From IMG/VR virus record IMGVR_UViG_3300010938_000808, positions 1-50,503 of that record: a DNA stretch of 50,503 bases; one strand, given 5' to 3'. The DNA comes from a virus. The number at the start of each line of letters is the position of its first letter. Position 1 is the stretch's first letter. Under the pieces are notes generated by a model. That model did not search any database. It had not been told where the DNA came from and saw only the letters and a program-made list of their open reading frames with translations. Shown here one piece after another: positions 39,916 through 49,697 of the stretch. Position numbers and translations under genes: made by a program.

Positions 39916-41045
39916 AGGTTCCTCTCTTTTGGCCTCCGGCACAGAGCGTGGACTTGATGCTGGCTGAGCTAGAGGATTCTTTAAGGAGCCGATGGTGGGG
40001 GGAAGGTCCTAAGGTAGAGGAGTTTGAGAAGCGGTTTGGGGAGAAATTTGGTTTTGACCCTGATCGATGCGTTATGACTAATAGCGGAACTGCAGCATTA
40101 CATTTGGCATATCGGTTAAGTGGAGTAAGGGAAGGAACAGAAGTTATAGGTCCAGTTTTAACTTGCACTGCTACTTACCACCCTGTGCTATTATTAGGGG
40201 GAAGTGTAGAATTTGCTGATATAAACCCTAGAACTTTGACTCAAGACCCTTGGGATATGATAGCGCGGATTAGTAATAAGACGAAGGTTTTGGTAGCAGT
40301 TCATTTAGGCGGGTGGGTAGATGTGGATGCTATGCTAGAGCTGAGAAAAGTAAGCCGCAGAGGGATTCGGCTTATAGAGGATGCTGCACAAGCTTTAGGG
40401 GCAGAAGGGTTAGGAAAGGGGGATTTCACTTGTTTCTCCTTTCAAGCCATAAAGGCATTGTCTACAGGGGATGGGGGAATGCTGGTTTGTCGAACTAAGG
40501 ATGATGCTGATCATGCCAGAAGACTCCGTTGGTTTGATATTGATCGGAGAATGAAAGCCGCTCAAGGATGGCAGGCTTGGACCAGACGTGGGATTACTTT
40601 TGATCAAGAGGAGCCAGGGTACAAATATCAGCCCACGGATTTAGATGCTGCAATCGGGTTGGCTGGGTTAGAAACTTTTGATCAAAACCAAGCTCACCGT
40701 CAACGGTTGGCTCGATTATATTTGGAGTTATTGGAAGGGGTGGAGCCGGTGCTTAAGCCGGGGTTTGACTGGGCTAGGGATTCGCGGTTTCATTCCTTTT
40801 GGCTACTTATGGTAAAGGTGGCGGGAGGAAAGCGGGATGATTTAGCAGAGTATTTATTCTGTGAGGGAATTGAAACAAACGTTGCACATTTGAGAAATGA
40901 TATTTTTACCGTGTTCGGACCTAGACGCGAAGACCTTCCCTTTATGGACCAAGTGGAGAATGAATACATTTGTTTACCACTGAATAATAAGATTAATGAT
41001 AAAGAAGTGCGTTATGTTTGCTCTAAAATCAAAGAATGGCTGTAA
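39912..41045 (+). CDS. DegT/DnrJ/EryC1-family sugar aminotransferase (PLP)
   Basis: TTG start at 39912 in a TTGA overlap with AGGGAGAG upstream, 377 residues. MTNSGTAALHLAYR is the PLP phosphate site, RLIEDAAQALGAE the Asp that binds the pyridine nitrogen, FSFQAIKALSTGDGGM carries the Schiff-base Lys. YKYQPTDLDAAIGLAGLE follows as usual. It puts an amino group on a keto-deoxysugar nucleotide. No dehydratase is in the window, so the keto-sugar would come from the host. Confidence 0.9.
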   Translation: MKVPLFWPPAQSVDLMLAELEDSLRSRWWGEGPKVEEFEKRFGEKFGFDPDRCVMTNSGTAALHLAYRLSGVREGTEVIGPVLTCTATYHPVLLLGGSVEFADINPRTLTQDPWDMIARISNKTKVLVAVHLGGWVDVDAMLELRKVSRRGIRLIEDAAQALGAEGLGKGDFTCFSFQAIKALSTGDGGMLVCRTKDDADHARRLRWFDIDRRMKAAQGWQAWTRRGITFDQEEPGYKYQPTDLDAAIGLAGLETFDQNQAHRQRLARLYLELLEGVEPVLKPGFDWARDSRFHSFWLLMVKVAGGKRDDLAEYLFCEGIETNVAHLRNDIFTVFGPRREDLPFMDQVENEYICLPLNNKINDKEVRYVCSKIKEWL

Positions 41046-41071
41046 TATAGCCCAAGGAGGTAATGGGAAAA

Positions 41072-42763
41072 ATGGCACTTGACCCTAGCAAATGGGAAAT
41101 TCAATCAGATAAAGATATTCGCTACACTGGTCCAAGTCATGGCCAGAATGGTGCCAATTATATTACGGTCTTAGAGCTTCACCGTTGGCTCCAAGATTTA
41201 GCGGATAATGATCAGGCTTCGGGTGATGATTATATGGATATCACTCGCGAGACGCCTTCAGACAAAGCTTTCTACACCATTATCAATCTCATCAATGGTT
41301 ACAATATAGATGATACTACAGCAGAGTACATCTATGGTGGTTCTATTATACAATTTGATGGTGATGAGATTTATGATGGAATCCAGATTGTAGCTAATAG
41401 GGGCTGCCATGTAGAGATTATCCAGAATGGGTCTATAATTACTAACGATTTTTGGAATTCTATTCCTTACGGTGAAAGTTACAAAGGAATAAACTCTGAT
41501 CCAGCTAATGGTATCTCAGCCAGGTTTATGGTCAAAGTTAGAACTGCTGGGGCAGATATAGATGGCCGAAGGTTGATTCTCCAGACTCGTGAATGGGGCA
41601 AAACTTATTCTGAGTTTAAGGTCAATGGAACTTCTCGTGGTGTAAACGTTGTTCCTTTGACCTATGCTGATGATTTGAATAATCAAACTGCTTCTGAAAC
41701 GGTTGCGGGTTGGACTGGTATTACTAACCTTAACCAGGGCTATATTGGAATAGATGTAGATAACAATGGATCTCCTGAGTATTATTATTCCAAGTGGGAC
41801 AGATCTACTTATACCATTAATCAATTCTATGAACGAATGAAATATCTCACTCGAAGAGGAACCACAGAAACTCTATATGGGATTAACGGAGAGCTTTTCC
41901 GGGGCATTACTCACGAGATAGATCTCACGACTCCTAGATCTGGAACATGGAACAATTATGAGCAGGTTAGTTGGACGGGTGGAACGGGTTTGATGCTAGC
42001 TATAAATTCTACATCCACTCCAACTAAGATGTGGATTCAGCTTTTGACTGGAACTGCTCCAAGTTCAGGCACAACTATTACTGGTCAAACTTCTAGTGCA
42101 ACTGCAACTACAACTGGAACTCCTACTGAGAGAACCCTTTCATTCCCCTTCTGCGGAATTTCTACCGGTTCGTCGATCATTGGGGCTTATGGATTTGGTA
42201 TTGAAGCCACAGATCTTTCAGCATCGGATAAAGTTTTTGATCTAACTAACACTATGAGGCAAGCTCCAAACTATGTGACTTTCACAGTTTTGGGCTTGGT
42301 TTCAGGAGAAGATTATGTTTTGGTTGGGCCTGCTTCTGGTGGTGCTTTGAATTATTCTCAGCTAACCCTCCAGACTTCTCTATCTGGGGCATCTGAAACT
42401 GCGGTTGTAGTTACAGCCGCGATTCCAGCAGATACTCCGGCTTCTGGAACCATTAGAATTCAGCTCAATTCTGGAAAGTATAGAAAGGTGAGCTATACAT
42501 CTTGGACTGGGTCCACATTTACAATTCCGTCTACAGACTTTTCTGGAGACCCAGCAACAGCGCCCAAGAATGTCTTTGTAAGCTACATAGATAAGTTGGC
42601 AGATAATACTTATGTATCCTTTACTACAATCTATTCCTCAAACCGAGATTTGTTTATCCGGGTGAGAGATGGCGGTTCTACTCCCATTAAGACTTTTGAA
42701 ACTGTAGGAACGCTTGGATCAGCTGGTGGAAGTGCTACGGCAGTCAGAACCAGTGATGCTTAA
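41072..42763 (+). CDS. Large structural protein, Thr/Ser-rich
   Basis: The protein has 563 residues from the ATG at 41072; AAGGAGG lies 11 bases upstream, too close to the ATG at 41063. The N-terminus WEIQSDKDIRYTGPSHGQNG and GYIGIDVDNNGSPEYYYS are typical of a phage structural protein that I recall next to head or tail genes. A stretch near residue 330 is almost only Ser, Thr, Gly and Ala (TGQTSSATATTTGTPTERT). The C-terminal half is beta-rich. It could be a fibre, a sheath-like decoration or a glycan acceptor. Confidence 0.7.
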   Translation: MALDPSKWEIQSDKDIRYTGPSHGQNGANYITVLELHRWLQDLADNDQASGDDYMDITRETPSDKAFYTIINLINGYNIDDTTAEYIYGGSIIQFDGDEIYDGIQIVANRGCHVEIIQNGSIITNDFWNSIPYGESYKGINSDPANGISARFMVKVRTAGADIDGRRLILQTREWGKTYSEFKVNGTSRGVNVVPLTYADDLNNQTASETVAGWTGITNLNQGYIGIDVDNNGSPEYYYSKWDRSTYTINQFYERMKYLTRRGTTETLYGINGELFRGITHEIDLTTPRSGTWNNYEQVSWTGGTGLMLAINSTSTPTKMWIQLLTGTAPSSGTTITGQTSSATATTTGTPTERTLSFPFCGISTGSSIIGAYGFGIEATDLSASDKVFDLTNTMRQAPNYVTFTVLGLVSGEDYVLVGPASGGALNYSQLTLQTSLSGASETAVVVTAAIPADTPASGTIRIQLNSGKYRKVSYTSWTGSTFTIPSTDFSGDPATAPKNVFVSYIDKLADNTYVSFTTIYSSNRDLFIRVRDGGSTPIKTFETVGTLGSAGGSATAVRTSDA

Positions 42764-42801
42764 GGAAATAGTTTTCAGTAGAAAAAAGGAGGTACTAAGC
42801 T

Positions 42802-43326
42802 ATGGCGGCAACTTATAGGGGTGTAGTAGTAGGTACAGCCTTTGCGGCTAATAAGAGCATGCTTACTCTTTTCAATGGTTCTGGATCGGGGGTAGTTCTA
42901 AGAGTCAAGAGAATCTGGATGCTTAACAATCAGACTAGTGCGGTTACCGGTGTTTTGACCACCATGGAAATCAGGAGGCTTTCTGCTTCTACTGGTGGTA
43001 CTGCTGGTGGAGTGGTTAAGCATGATTCCACTTCTTCCAGTTTGCCCGCTCAGGTGACTCTTACCACTGGTGCAACAGATACCCTTACGAGTGATCCGGC
43101 TCTTATAAGATTCATGTGGTCGAATGATGAGCCTGCAACTGGTTCTCTTACCAATGATGAGACTGAGTGTATTCCGGCTTTGGCATGCGTGTGGGACTGT
43201 ACTGGAGATTCTGACCTAGAGCCACTGGTTTTGAGAGAGAGTGAAGGAGTTTCTGTTAGGCATACTGGATCGACTACGGTTGGAATTGCAGACGTAATTA
43301 TTGAGTTCACCTCTGCGGCTAGTTAA
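42802..43326 (+). CDS. Structural protein, possible decoration or fibre subunit
   Basis: The protein has 174 residues, beta-rich. The segment SMLTLFNGSGSGVVLRVKRI resembles the start of the next protein (AVFALLNPSNSGKRVIVHSI), so the two share a module. AAAAGGAGG precedes the ATG. No enzyme motif. Confidence 0.65.
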   Translation: MAATYRGVVVGTAFAANKSMLTLFNGSGSGVVLRVKRIWMLNNQTSAVTGVLTTMEIRRLSASTGGTAGGVVKHDSTSSSLPAQVTLTTGATDTLTSDPALIRFMWSNDEPATGSLTNDETECIPALACVWDCTGDSDLEPLVLRESEGVSVRHTGSTTVGIADVIIEFTSAAS

Positions 43327-43340
43327 AAAGGAATCTAACT

Positions 43341-44777
43341 ATGGCTAGGCGGCAATATAGGTGGTTCAGCTCGGGATTATGGCAAAGTCAGTCAGGTAAT
43401 GCCGTCTTTGCCCTGCTGAATCCTTCTAATAGTGGCAAAAGAGTCATAGTCCATAGTATTGAGATATTCAACCATAAAACCGGTTCAGGTTCTTATTATC
43501 CGATTATAGATATGGTTGTTGGATCCACGTCTAAAACCGACTCGGTTTTGGGAGGAGAGCGCGTTCCCATTGCTAGTTTTGACACTAATTATTCTCTTCC
43601 CAGTGGTATAACTGCAAGAAAGAATACCGCGGTAGAAGCCTCGAGTTCCCAGTTTTTGAGGAAAGTTAGTGTTAGGCTAACCACCTCATCTATATGGGGA
43701 TCTTCTGCCTATGGACCCATACCGTTTCGTTACCGAAAGAATGGGAGAGGGTCCTGGTTTATTGAGAGTTGGAGCTCAGATGATATGGATCCAGTTACTC
43801 TTAATCCAGGAGAATTTCTTTCTGTAACAGATCTTACGACCACGGTTGTTAACCAAGATGGCATTCCACTCGAGGTTATGGTTATTTTTAAGGTTAATGG
43901 TCATACTTATTCTTGTGATGCTGTTCCTTGCTTCTCTTCTTACAATGGGACAGCGGGATTTGTTTTACTAAACAACTCCTCTTACCCTCTCTATATCAAG
44001 AGGTTTTTCATTAAGGAGGTTGGAACTGCTGACACACCCTATTTCCAAGTGGTTCCGGTGGGGTCGGTGGATCCTTTTTCACTTGGAGATAGTATAAGAA
44101 TTGTCCAAGGAGTCCCGATTGATTCCACTTATGGGTCTCCTGCTAGTGGGGATCCTATTATAGTTTTGGACGCCCCCATGCTTCCTTACTTGGTTCCTCA
44201 GCAGTATTTGGCTGATGCTTCTGGTGGTTCCCCCAAGGGAGCCAACTATCTACACACCAAGGATTTCTGGGGTCCAACCTATGGAGTCATGTTTCCAGAA
44301 TTTTTGACAATCTCAGCTAGTTTGGCACTGGGAGGTTTAGCTTGGGATTACAAGAAGAGGAAATTTTTTGATTCCAAGTTTAATCTGACTCTGAATGAGG
44401 GAGAGGGAATTGCTTTGGTCTCATCTGCTGAGACTGCGGTTATAACCGCTGCAATTGGGACTTCTGGATGGCAATCCTATGATTTTGGTATTCAGTATAG
44501 TGTCGAGCCTAAAAGTATTCCTGTCATTAGAGCTACGGGGATGGTAGTGGGTTCCAGATGGGCTATTCAGAAGGCATCCACAGGTGAGTTGGTTTCTCAA
44601 GGAGTTGCCTCTGATGGAACGATGGAATATACCTATTATGGAGATGACGTTCCCCTAAATATGATCTTCAAGGTTCGTAAGGCGTCTTCATCTCCATACT
44701 ACAAACCTTATGCGACTCAATTTTACTTAACCGCTGATGGGATAACAATTCCAGTCAGTCAGATTTTGGATGAGTAG
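43341..44777 (+). CDS. Structural protein with repeated beta modules
   Basis: The protein has 478 residues. The module AVFALLNPSNSGKRVIVHSI near the start has a second degenerate copy around residue 200 (TAGFVLLNNSSYPLYIKRFF). The rest is beta-rich without enzyme motifs. It appears to be a larger paralogue of the preceding protein and probably sits on the virion surface. Confidence 0.65.
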   Translation: MARRQYRWFSSGLWQSQSGNAVFALLNPSNSGKRVIVHSIEIFNHKTGSGSYYPIIDMVVGSTSKTDSVLGGERVPIASFDTNYSLPSGITARKNTAVEASSSQFLRKVSVRLTTSSIWGSSAYGPIPFRYRKNGRGSWFIESWSSDDMDPVTLNPGEFLSVTDLTTTVVNQDGIPLEVMVIFKVNGHTYSCDAVPCFSSYNGTAGFVLLNNSSYPLYIKRFFIKEVGTADTPYFQVVPVGSVDPFSLGDSIRIVQGVPIDSTYGSPASGDPIIVLDAPMLPYLVPQQYLADASGGSPKGANYLHTKDFWGPTYGVMFPEFLTISASLALGGLAWDYKKRKFFDSKFNLTLNEGEGIALVSSAETAVITAAIGTSGWQSYDFGIQYSVEPKSIPVIRATGMVVGSRWAIQKASTGELVSQGVASDGTMEYTYYGDDVPLNMIFKVRKASSSPYYKPYATQFYLTADGITIPVSQILDE

Positions 44778-44779
44778 AA

Positions 44780-45436
44780 ATGGCTGTCTCCATTAACTGG
44801 GTCACGAAGGAAATAACGATTCCAAAAAACTATTTGGTCCCTCTTGGTGGAAGTTTGTATGAGTTAGATGTAAACCAATTTCGTTTAGATTTAAAGGCCA
44901 TCGAGGCTAGTGAAGAGGGAATCCCATTCGTAGATACACATAGGCATAATACAGAGGTAAATCTTGCTGGAATTACCTTGGCTAGGAGCGTTGAAATTAT
45001 CAACGGGTATACCGTAACGTTTGAATCCATGGGTTCCCCATACCGAGTTAAATGCGTTGGTGCGAATCATAACATTTCAGACGTTCAGAATTTGAATGAA
45101 GTTTCTCTCATCATTGGTAATACGGCCGGTTTAATTAGGGTTTCAGCAGGTAGTGGTTTAAGCCAAGAAGAACATGATGCCCTAATGGCCATAAAGCCAA
45201 CTCTAGAAGATATGCAAGATGTAATAGACCAAATTTTTGAGATCAACCAGCTATTAGTGGCTTTTGTAAAGAATAAGCGATATTTAGAAAAAGTAGGTTC
45301 TACTTGGTATTTAGTTATACGGAATTCGGATGATACTACAGATTTGGTCCGCAAGACTTTGAAGGATAAGTCAGGAAATGATATTACAGATCTGGCAGCA
45401 GGCGTGATTGCCAAGGAGTTAGAGTCAAGTGTTTAA
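44780..45436 (+). CDS. Conserved phage structural protein
   Basis: The protein has 218 residues. The stretch YELDVNQFRLDLKAIEASEE, GIPFVDTHRHNTEV, SVEIINGYTVTFE and NEVSLIIGNTAGLI matches a conserved phage protein that I know from many tailed phages near head-tail genes, where it is usually annotated only as structural. A helical part (135-180) follows. Only two bases separate it from the previous gene. Confidence 0.7.
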   Translation: MAVSINWVTKEITIPKNYLVPLGGSLYELDVNQFRLDLKAIEASEEGIPFVDTHRHNTEVNLAGITLARSVEIINGYTVTFESMGSPYRVKCVGANHNISDVQNLNEVSLIIGNTAGLIRVSAGSGLSQEEHDALMAIKPTLEDMQDVIDQIFEINQLLVAFVKNKRYLEKVGSTWYLVIRNSDDTTDLVRKTLKDKSGNDITDLAAGVIAKELESSV

Positions 45437-45866
45437 TCTGCTTCCAGGAACAGGTTTAGGTTTCCCCGATAATGCTGGGATATTAGCTTTCGATTTGGGA
45501 CATCCTTTTGCCCTTATTGTCCCAGAAGAATATTATGCGCTGATTCATTTAACCGCCTTGGAAACGATGGGAAATTTTTCCATAAGGACTTTGATTTCTC
45601 CGGTGATTTCTATTGATCGCTTTGAATCCTTTCATGCCAAGCGGGTTTTTGGTAGATTTTTTTGCTCAGACGGTCGCTCGAGAAAATTTGTAGTTTCTCC
45701 ACAAACGGGAATTAAAGCTATTCCCAGAGTTTTACAAGCGGTAAGTAAATCTAATCCAAGCGAAATTAGTACTAAAATTGGATTTGGCCGTATTGTTTCC
45801 TGGAGAGCCCATGACTATAAGGTAAAGAGCAAGTCTAAAATAAAAGCTAAACTGCGACAACAGTAG
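45429..45866 (+). CDS. Hypothetical structural-region protein
   Basis: GTG start at 45429 with AGGAGTTAGAG upstream, overlapping the previous gene by 8 bases, 145 residues. The start is hydrophobic (FNLLPGTGLGFPDNAGILAF) and the C-terminus very basic (KVKSKSKIKAKLRQQ). Family not recognised. Confidence 0.6.
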   Translation: MFNLLPGTGLGFPDNAGILAFDLGHPFALIVPEEYYALIHLTALETMGNFSIRTLISPVISIDRFESFHAKRVFGRFFCSDGRSRKFVVSPQTGIKAIPRVLQAVSKSNPSEISTKIGFGRIVSWRAHDYKVKSKSKIKAKLRQQ

Positions 45867-45880
45867 GGGGGAAAGATGAA

Positions 45881-46183
45881 ATGCTAGAGCCTAGTTTCGT
45901 TGTGAAATATCCAGGTGAGATTGTGGATTTAGACATAGATTTATCGCCTACTGTTCCCGAGGGAAGTGCTATTTCTTCTGTTTCTGTGATGGTAGTTGAC
46001 TCCAATGATTACGATATGACATCTCAAATGATAAGCAGTTATAGCTATGCTGATAATAAGCTGAAAGTAGTGCTAAAAAATGGATTGAAAGAAAGAGGTT
46101 ATACTCTTTGGGCAATAGTTGATTATAATGACGGACAAAGAATTTTCCATGATTTGGCTATCCGGGTGTTAAAGGGGCCGTGA
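45881..46183 (+). CDS. Small beta-sandwich structural protein
   Basis: The protein has 100 residues: VKYPGEIVDLDIDLSPTVPE, ISSVSVMVVDSNDYD, LKNGLKERGYTLWAIVDYND. This alternation resembles the small Ig-like or fibre-domain proteins often found before connectors. GGGGGG with AAAG precedes the ATG. Confidence 0.6.
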   Translation: MLEPSFVVKYPGEIVDLDIDLSPTVPEGSAISSVSVMVVDSNDYDMTSQMISSYSYADNKLKVVLKNGLKERGYTLWAIVDYNDGQRIFHDLAIRVLKGP

Positions 46184-46186
46184 GAA

Positions 46187-46993
46187 ATGGCTAGCTCACC
46201 GGGAAGTTATATAGGTGGGGTGGATATCGTAATAACCTCTCATGGTCGTTGGGAGCTGTTGAGGACTACCTTGGGATCTCTGAGGTGGGCTATAGAAGGC
46301 TATCCTCATAGAGTGATTATTGTAGACGATCAATCACCGGAAATTCGCTCTAATGGAAATGATCCGCAACCATATTGTTCTAAAATTTACTCATTGGTTA
46401 AGGGTTGGGAAAACGTGGTTGCAATTGTTCAGTTAACTCAGAGGAAAGGGGTTAGTTTTGCTTGGAACTTGGGATTTAACTTGACACAAGTATTGAATTT
46501 TTGGGATTGTGGTGCAGAGTGGGTTTTGTATCTCCAAGATGATATGGAATCATTAGAAAAAGCATGGCCGGTGAAGTTAATAGATGTTTTTGAGAAAGTA
46601 GAGTCTGCTGGGGTACCTGTTGGGTTTGTGACCGGGTTTCATTCATTATATCACCCAATCGAGAAGGTTATGAAAGTTGGAGATTGGGATGTTTTAATTA
46701 AGCCGTCTTCGACTGGGGGATGTTTGATGGCGAGGAGGAGGTTTTGGGAAGAGATTGCTTATGTTCCGAGGTTGAATCCGGACGGAACTGAACGTGGATT
46801 TCCTCATCAGGGGAGGGGCAGTGGGATAGATGTTTGGTGGACGGGGTGTGTAAGTGAAGGGAAATTTTGCAGACGAGGTGCTGGGCCTAGATCTTTGTTC
46901 AGCCAGGGAAAAAAGGTAGTTTGTGTCCCGGGATTTTTGAACCATTTGGGGGAAAATGTAGAAAATTCCACGTGGCGGAAAGAGAAGAAGTAA
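46187..46993 (+). CDS. Family-2-like glycosyltransferase
   Basis: The protein has 268 residues. VDIVITSHGRWELLRTTLGS, RVIIVDDQSPE and WVLYLQDDMES (DxD-type motif) mark a GT2/GT-A fold. STGGCLMARRRFWEEIAYVP is the acceptor-side region. It is soluble, with no membrane span. With the heptosyltransferase-like gene it forms a second sugar-transfer pair inside the structural block. Confidence 0.85.
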   Translation: MASSPGSYIGGVDIVITSHGRWELLRTTLGSLRWAIEGYPHRVIIVDDQSPEIRSNGNDPQPYCSKIYSLVKGWENVVAIVQLTQRKGVSFAWNLGFNLTQVLNFWDCGAEWVLYLQDDMESLEKAWPVKLIDVFEKVESAGVPVGFVTGFHSLYHPIEKVMKVGDWDVLIKPSSTGGCLMARRRFWEEIAYVPRLNPDGTERGFPHQGRGSGIDVWWTGCVSEGKFCRRGAGPRSLFSQGKKVVCVPGFLNHLGENVENSTWRKEKK

Positions 46994-47988
46994 TGAAAGA
47001 GGGGAAAACACTGGTTTATTTTGCTAATGGAATTGGGAATTTTATAATGATGATGCCTGCTTTACAGTTTTTGGCCGAGGAGGGAGATATTGAAGGAAAG
47101 ATTGATATAGTACTTCCTACTGGCTGGAGGGATTACCGGCGGAATGTAGTGAAGGAAATTGCGCAATCCTGGAGTATTGTTAGGAAAGTCTATCACGAGC
47201 AAAGCGAATTCATGGACTTGGTTAAGAGCCGAGATAATTACAATGTTTTCTTTATTTCTCCGCACGGAAGTAATGGCTATTCGGAAGTACACTTGTTTCA
47301 GCAAGGTTTAGCCCCTTTTCCTGCTCCAGATTGGTTGTCAGGAATTCATGAGGTAGATTATTATTTGAATCATGCGGCAACGGTTTTGGGTTGCCCAGTT
47401 CGGTATCCCCAAGTTCAATTCCCGGTAAGCCCTGTTCCTATTAGCTCATCTTTGAAATGTTCTAAATTGAAGATTGCTTTGTGTAACGGGGCTTTTGCTA
47501 CTCCGTATTGGCTTAAGAAGAGATGGAAAGGGTTTTCTTCACTCGCGCAAACTCTTCGTAAATGGATAGGAGCGACTGTGATTGGTATTGGTGGTGAAAA
47601 GGAGTTATCTGGAGTGAAGTTGGATTTCGACTTCACGGGAAGGCTTTCTTTCTGTGAAACTGCTTATGTTTTGTCCTATGTAGATATTTTGATTACGACT
47701 GATACAGCGGTTATGCATTTAGCAGATTTGATGGGGATTCCTTTGGTGGCAATTTTTGGGCCGACTTCCATTTCTAAAAATGGCCCGAGGTCACAGAATT
47801 CTCTGGTTCTGACCAGCGGGGCTAATTGTGCTCCTTGTCAGTTTGATAGAAGGTTTTTGAATTGTGGCGTGGCTTCTTGTATGAATGACGTAATTTCTGA
47901 TGAAGTTATGGCTGGGGTGCGTTGGATTCTCCGTAAATTAGAAGAAGAGGAGGGGTTTTCTCATGTCCATAATTCCAGGGCCGTTTGA
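46993..47988 (+). CDS. Family-9 glycosyltransferase, heptosyltransferase-like
   Basis: The protein has 331 residues from the ATG at 46993 in a TAATG overlap with the GT2 gene. [20 protein letters not shown] replaces the GDxxxTTP opening of heptosyltransferases, and [46 protein letters not shown] form the ADP-sugar site and CxxC tail seen in the family. It would transfer heptose or a similar sugar. Confidence 0.85.
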   Translation: MKEGKTLVYFANGIGNFIMMMPALQFLAEEGDIEGKIDIVLPTGWRDYRRNVVKEIAQSWSIVRKVYHEQSEFMDLVKSRDNYNVFFISPHGSNGYSEVHLFQQGLAPFPAPDWLSGIHEVDYYLNHAATVLGCPVRYPQVQFPVSPVPISSSLKCSKLKIALCNGAFATPYWLKKRWKGFSSLAQTLRKWIGATVIGIGGEKELSGVKLDFDFTGRLSFCETAYVLSYVDILITTDTAVMHLADLMGIPLVAIFGPTSISKNGPRSQNSLVLTSGANCAPCQFDRRFLNCGVASCMNDVISDEVMAGVRWILRKLEEEEGFSHVHNSRAV

Positions 47989-48598
47989 TAAAAAATTGTT
48001 CAGCTTGAGTGATCTTAAAAATCAGCTTTCTATGACGGATCCGATGGATGTGGAGTTTGATGATTATCTCATGGATTTGATTGATTACGTTACGGCTGCT
48101 GCGGAAAACTACGTGGGAGCTCGGTTAGCTCCATTTGAGAAAGAAATTCAATATTTTGATGGCGGACAGCGTGTTCTGACTCTAAAAGGGTTGAATGTTT
48201 ATAATGTTTCGATTTGGATAGACCCAAATAGAGTTTGGGATAATTCGACTTTGTTAACTTCTAGCGAGTTTCATGTTAGTCCGCTTTATGGCGTAATTTT
48301 GCTACTTAGTGGAGCGGGAAGTTTGGCGTGGTTTTTGGGCGGATTCGATAAAGGCGGGATTCCTGAGGGGATTGCGGTTGTGAAAGTTCAGTATGACGGG
48401 GGATTTGATAATGTTTCAGTTCCCAAAGATCTTCGACATGCATTGATCAAGCAGGCTTCCTATGCTTTCCGAAGGCGGAAGGATTTGGGGCTTTCTTCAG
48501 TTCAGTTTCCTGACGGTTCTGTGAATAAGTTTTCCCAAAGTGAGTGGCTCCCAGAAGTTCAAGCTGTTTTGGATCGTTATAAGAGGAGCGTGTTGTAA
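47963..48598 (+). CDS. Head-tail connector (gp6/Ad1-like)
   Basis: The protein has 211 residues, overlapping the GT9 gene by 26 bases, with GAGGAGGGG upstream. [40 protein letters not shown] is the helical opening of HK97 gp6-type connectors, and the end has [20 protein letters not shown]. It joins portal to tail. Confidence 0.82.
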   Translation: MSIIPGPFDKKLFSLSDLKNQLSMTDPMDVEFDDYLMDLIDYVTAAAENYVGARLAPFEKEIQYFDGGQRVLTLKGLNVYNVSIWIDPNRVWDNSTLLTSSEFHVSPLYGVILLLSGAGSLAWFLGGFDKGGIPEGIAVVKVQYDGGFDNVSVPKDLRHALIKQASYAFRRRKDLGLSSVQFPDGSVNKFSQSEWLPEVQAVLDRYKRSVL

Positions 48599-49227
48599 TG
48601 TGGAAAGTCTCGGTTAGTTCAGATTTGAGAGGAAAGATAGGGGTTATAACTACTGAGAAGTTGAATTTGGTCAAAAGAGTTTTAGCTGTTACGACCAGAG
48701 AAGTGGCCTCTTGGATAAAGAGTGAGTATTTGACGGGGGGAACTACTGACACAAAGCTTGCAGTGCGAACCGGGAGATTGAGAGCATCGTGCCGTCCTGC
48801 CCCAGTTGAGATAGTGGGAACGGATAGAGTGGAAGGGGGGCTGTTGATTGGGACGGTTTATGGGCGGGTTCATATTGGGCGAAAAGGGTCCTCAACCACA
48901 ATTACTCCCAAAAAAGCTCGTATGTTAGCCATACCATTAGATGCTGCTAAGACTGCTGCAGGAGTTGCCCGAGGGACACCGAGAGGAGGACCTTGGGGCC
49001 AGACTTTCATTGCTAGGGTAAAAGGAAACTTGATTATTTTCGGTAAGCGTCAAATTACCAAAGGCCCGAGAGCTGGTCAATTTCGTGGTGGAATTGTTCC
49101 TTTATTTTTACTGAAGAAACAGGTTAAAATAAAGACTAGAGTTCCGTTGGAAGATATTGAAGCGGAACTTCTGAAAAGAGTAATAGAATCTTTGAAAGGT
49201 GTGAAAGCAGCAGTAACAACAACATAA
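48598..49227 (+). CDS. Neck or tail-completion protein (HK97 gp10-like)
   Basis: The protein has 209 residues; its ATG shares a base with the connector stop (TAATG). VRTGRLRASCRPAPVEIVG and TVYGRVHIGRKG are typical of the gp10/neck family, which binds the connector and the tail tube. The insert ITPKKARMLAIPLDAAKTAA and a C-terminal helix follow. No enzyme motif. Confidence 0.78.
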   Translation: MWKVSVSSDLRGKIGVITTEKLNLVKRVLAVTTREVASWIKSEYLTGGTTDTKLAVRTGRLRASCRPAPVEIVGTDRVEGGLLIGTVYGRVHIGRKGSSTTITPKKARMLAIPLDAAKTAAGVARGTPRGGPWGQTFIARVKGNLIIFGKRQITKGPRAGQFRGGIVPLFLLKKQVKIKTRVPLEDIEAELLKRVIESLKGVKAAVTTT

Positions 49228-49238
49228 GGAAAAACGGC

Positions 49239-49673
49239 ATGTCAATAAAGGGAGTTTTTCTGAATCAAGTTTTGGAGGATTTGAAAACCATATCAGAACT
49301 AGAAGGACGTGTTCATTTAGGTCAGGAAATAGTGCTAGATTTAGACAAAATAAAAATGCCTTGTGCCTTTATCTTCACTGAAGAGTCTGTAAAAGTTCCT
49401 CGCAATCGGATTCAAGAGCTTCAATTTGATTTAATAATTCATATTTGGATTTCAAGAAAAGGAGGAATATCAATTGAGGAGCAATCTAATGATTTGGATG
49501 CCAAGGTGGAGAGAGCCTTGTTGAGTGGGGCGTGTTTAGGAGAGTGTAACAAGTTGATTCCTGATCGCTCAGAAACTTTTTATGTAGATGATGCGTTTAC
49601 CGGGATGTTGCAAAGTGTTTTTAAAGTTGTAATTTTGCACGAGTGGGGTAACCCATTTAATCGTGCTACATAA
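49239..49673 (+). CDS. Tail terminator-like protein
   Basis: The protein has 144 residues between neck and tail tube, the usual place of the tail terminator. GVFLNQVLEDLKTISELEGR then a beta core (LQFDLIIHIWISRKG) and FTGMLQSVFKVVILHEWGNP fit the gpU-like ferredoxin fold of terminators. The assignment rests on order and pattern. Confidence 0.68.
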   Translation: MSIKGVFLNQVLEDLKTISELEGRVHLGQEIVLDLDKIKMPCAFIFTEESVKVPRNRIQELQFDLIIHIWISRKGGISIEEQSNDLDAKVERALLSGACLGECNKLIPDRSETFYVDDAFTGMLQSVFKVVILHEWGNPFNRAT

Positions 49674-49697
49674 GTTGAGAAAGGAGGGCAATTAAAA

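Noticed and set aside
39725-40168. 147-codon minus-strand ORF
   Set aside because: It lies opposite the methyltransferase and aminotransferase genes and is Pro/Ser-rich without motifs.
46187-47988. Two glycosyltransferases as a horizontally acquired host LPS operon
   Set aside because: Their starts and stops are tightly overlapped with each other and with the connector gene, and there are no mobile-element borders, so they behave as native late genes.
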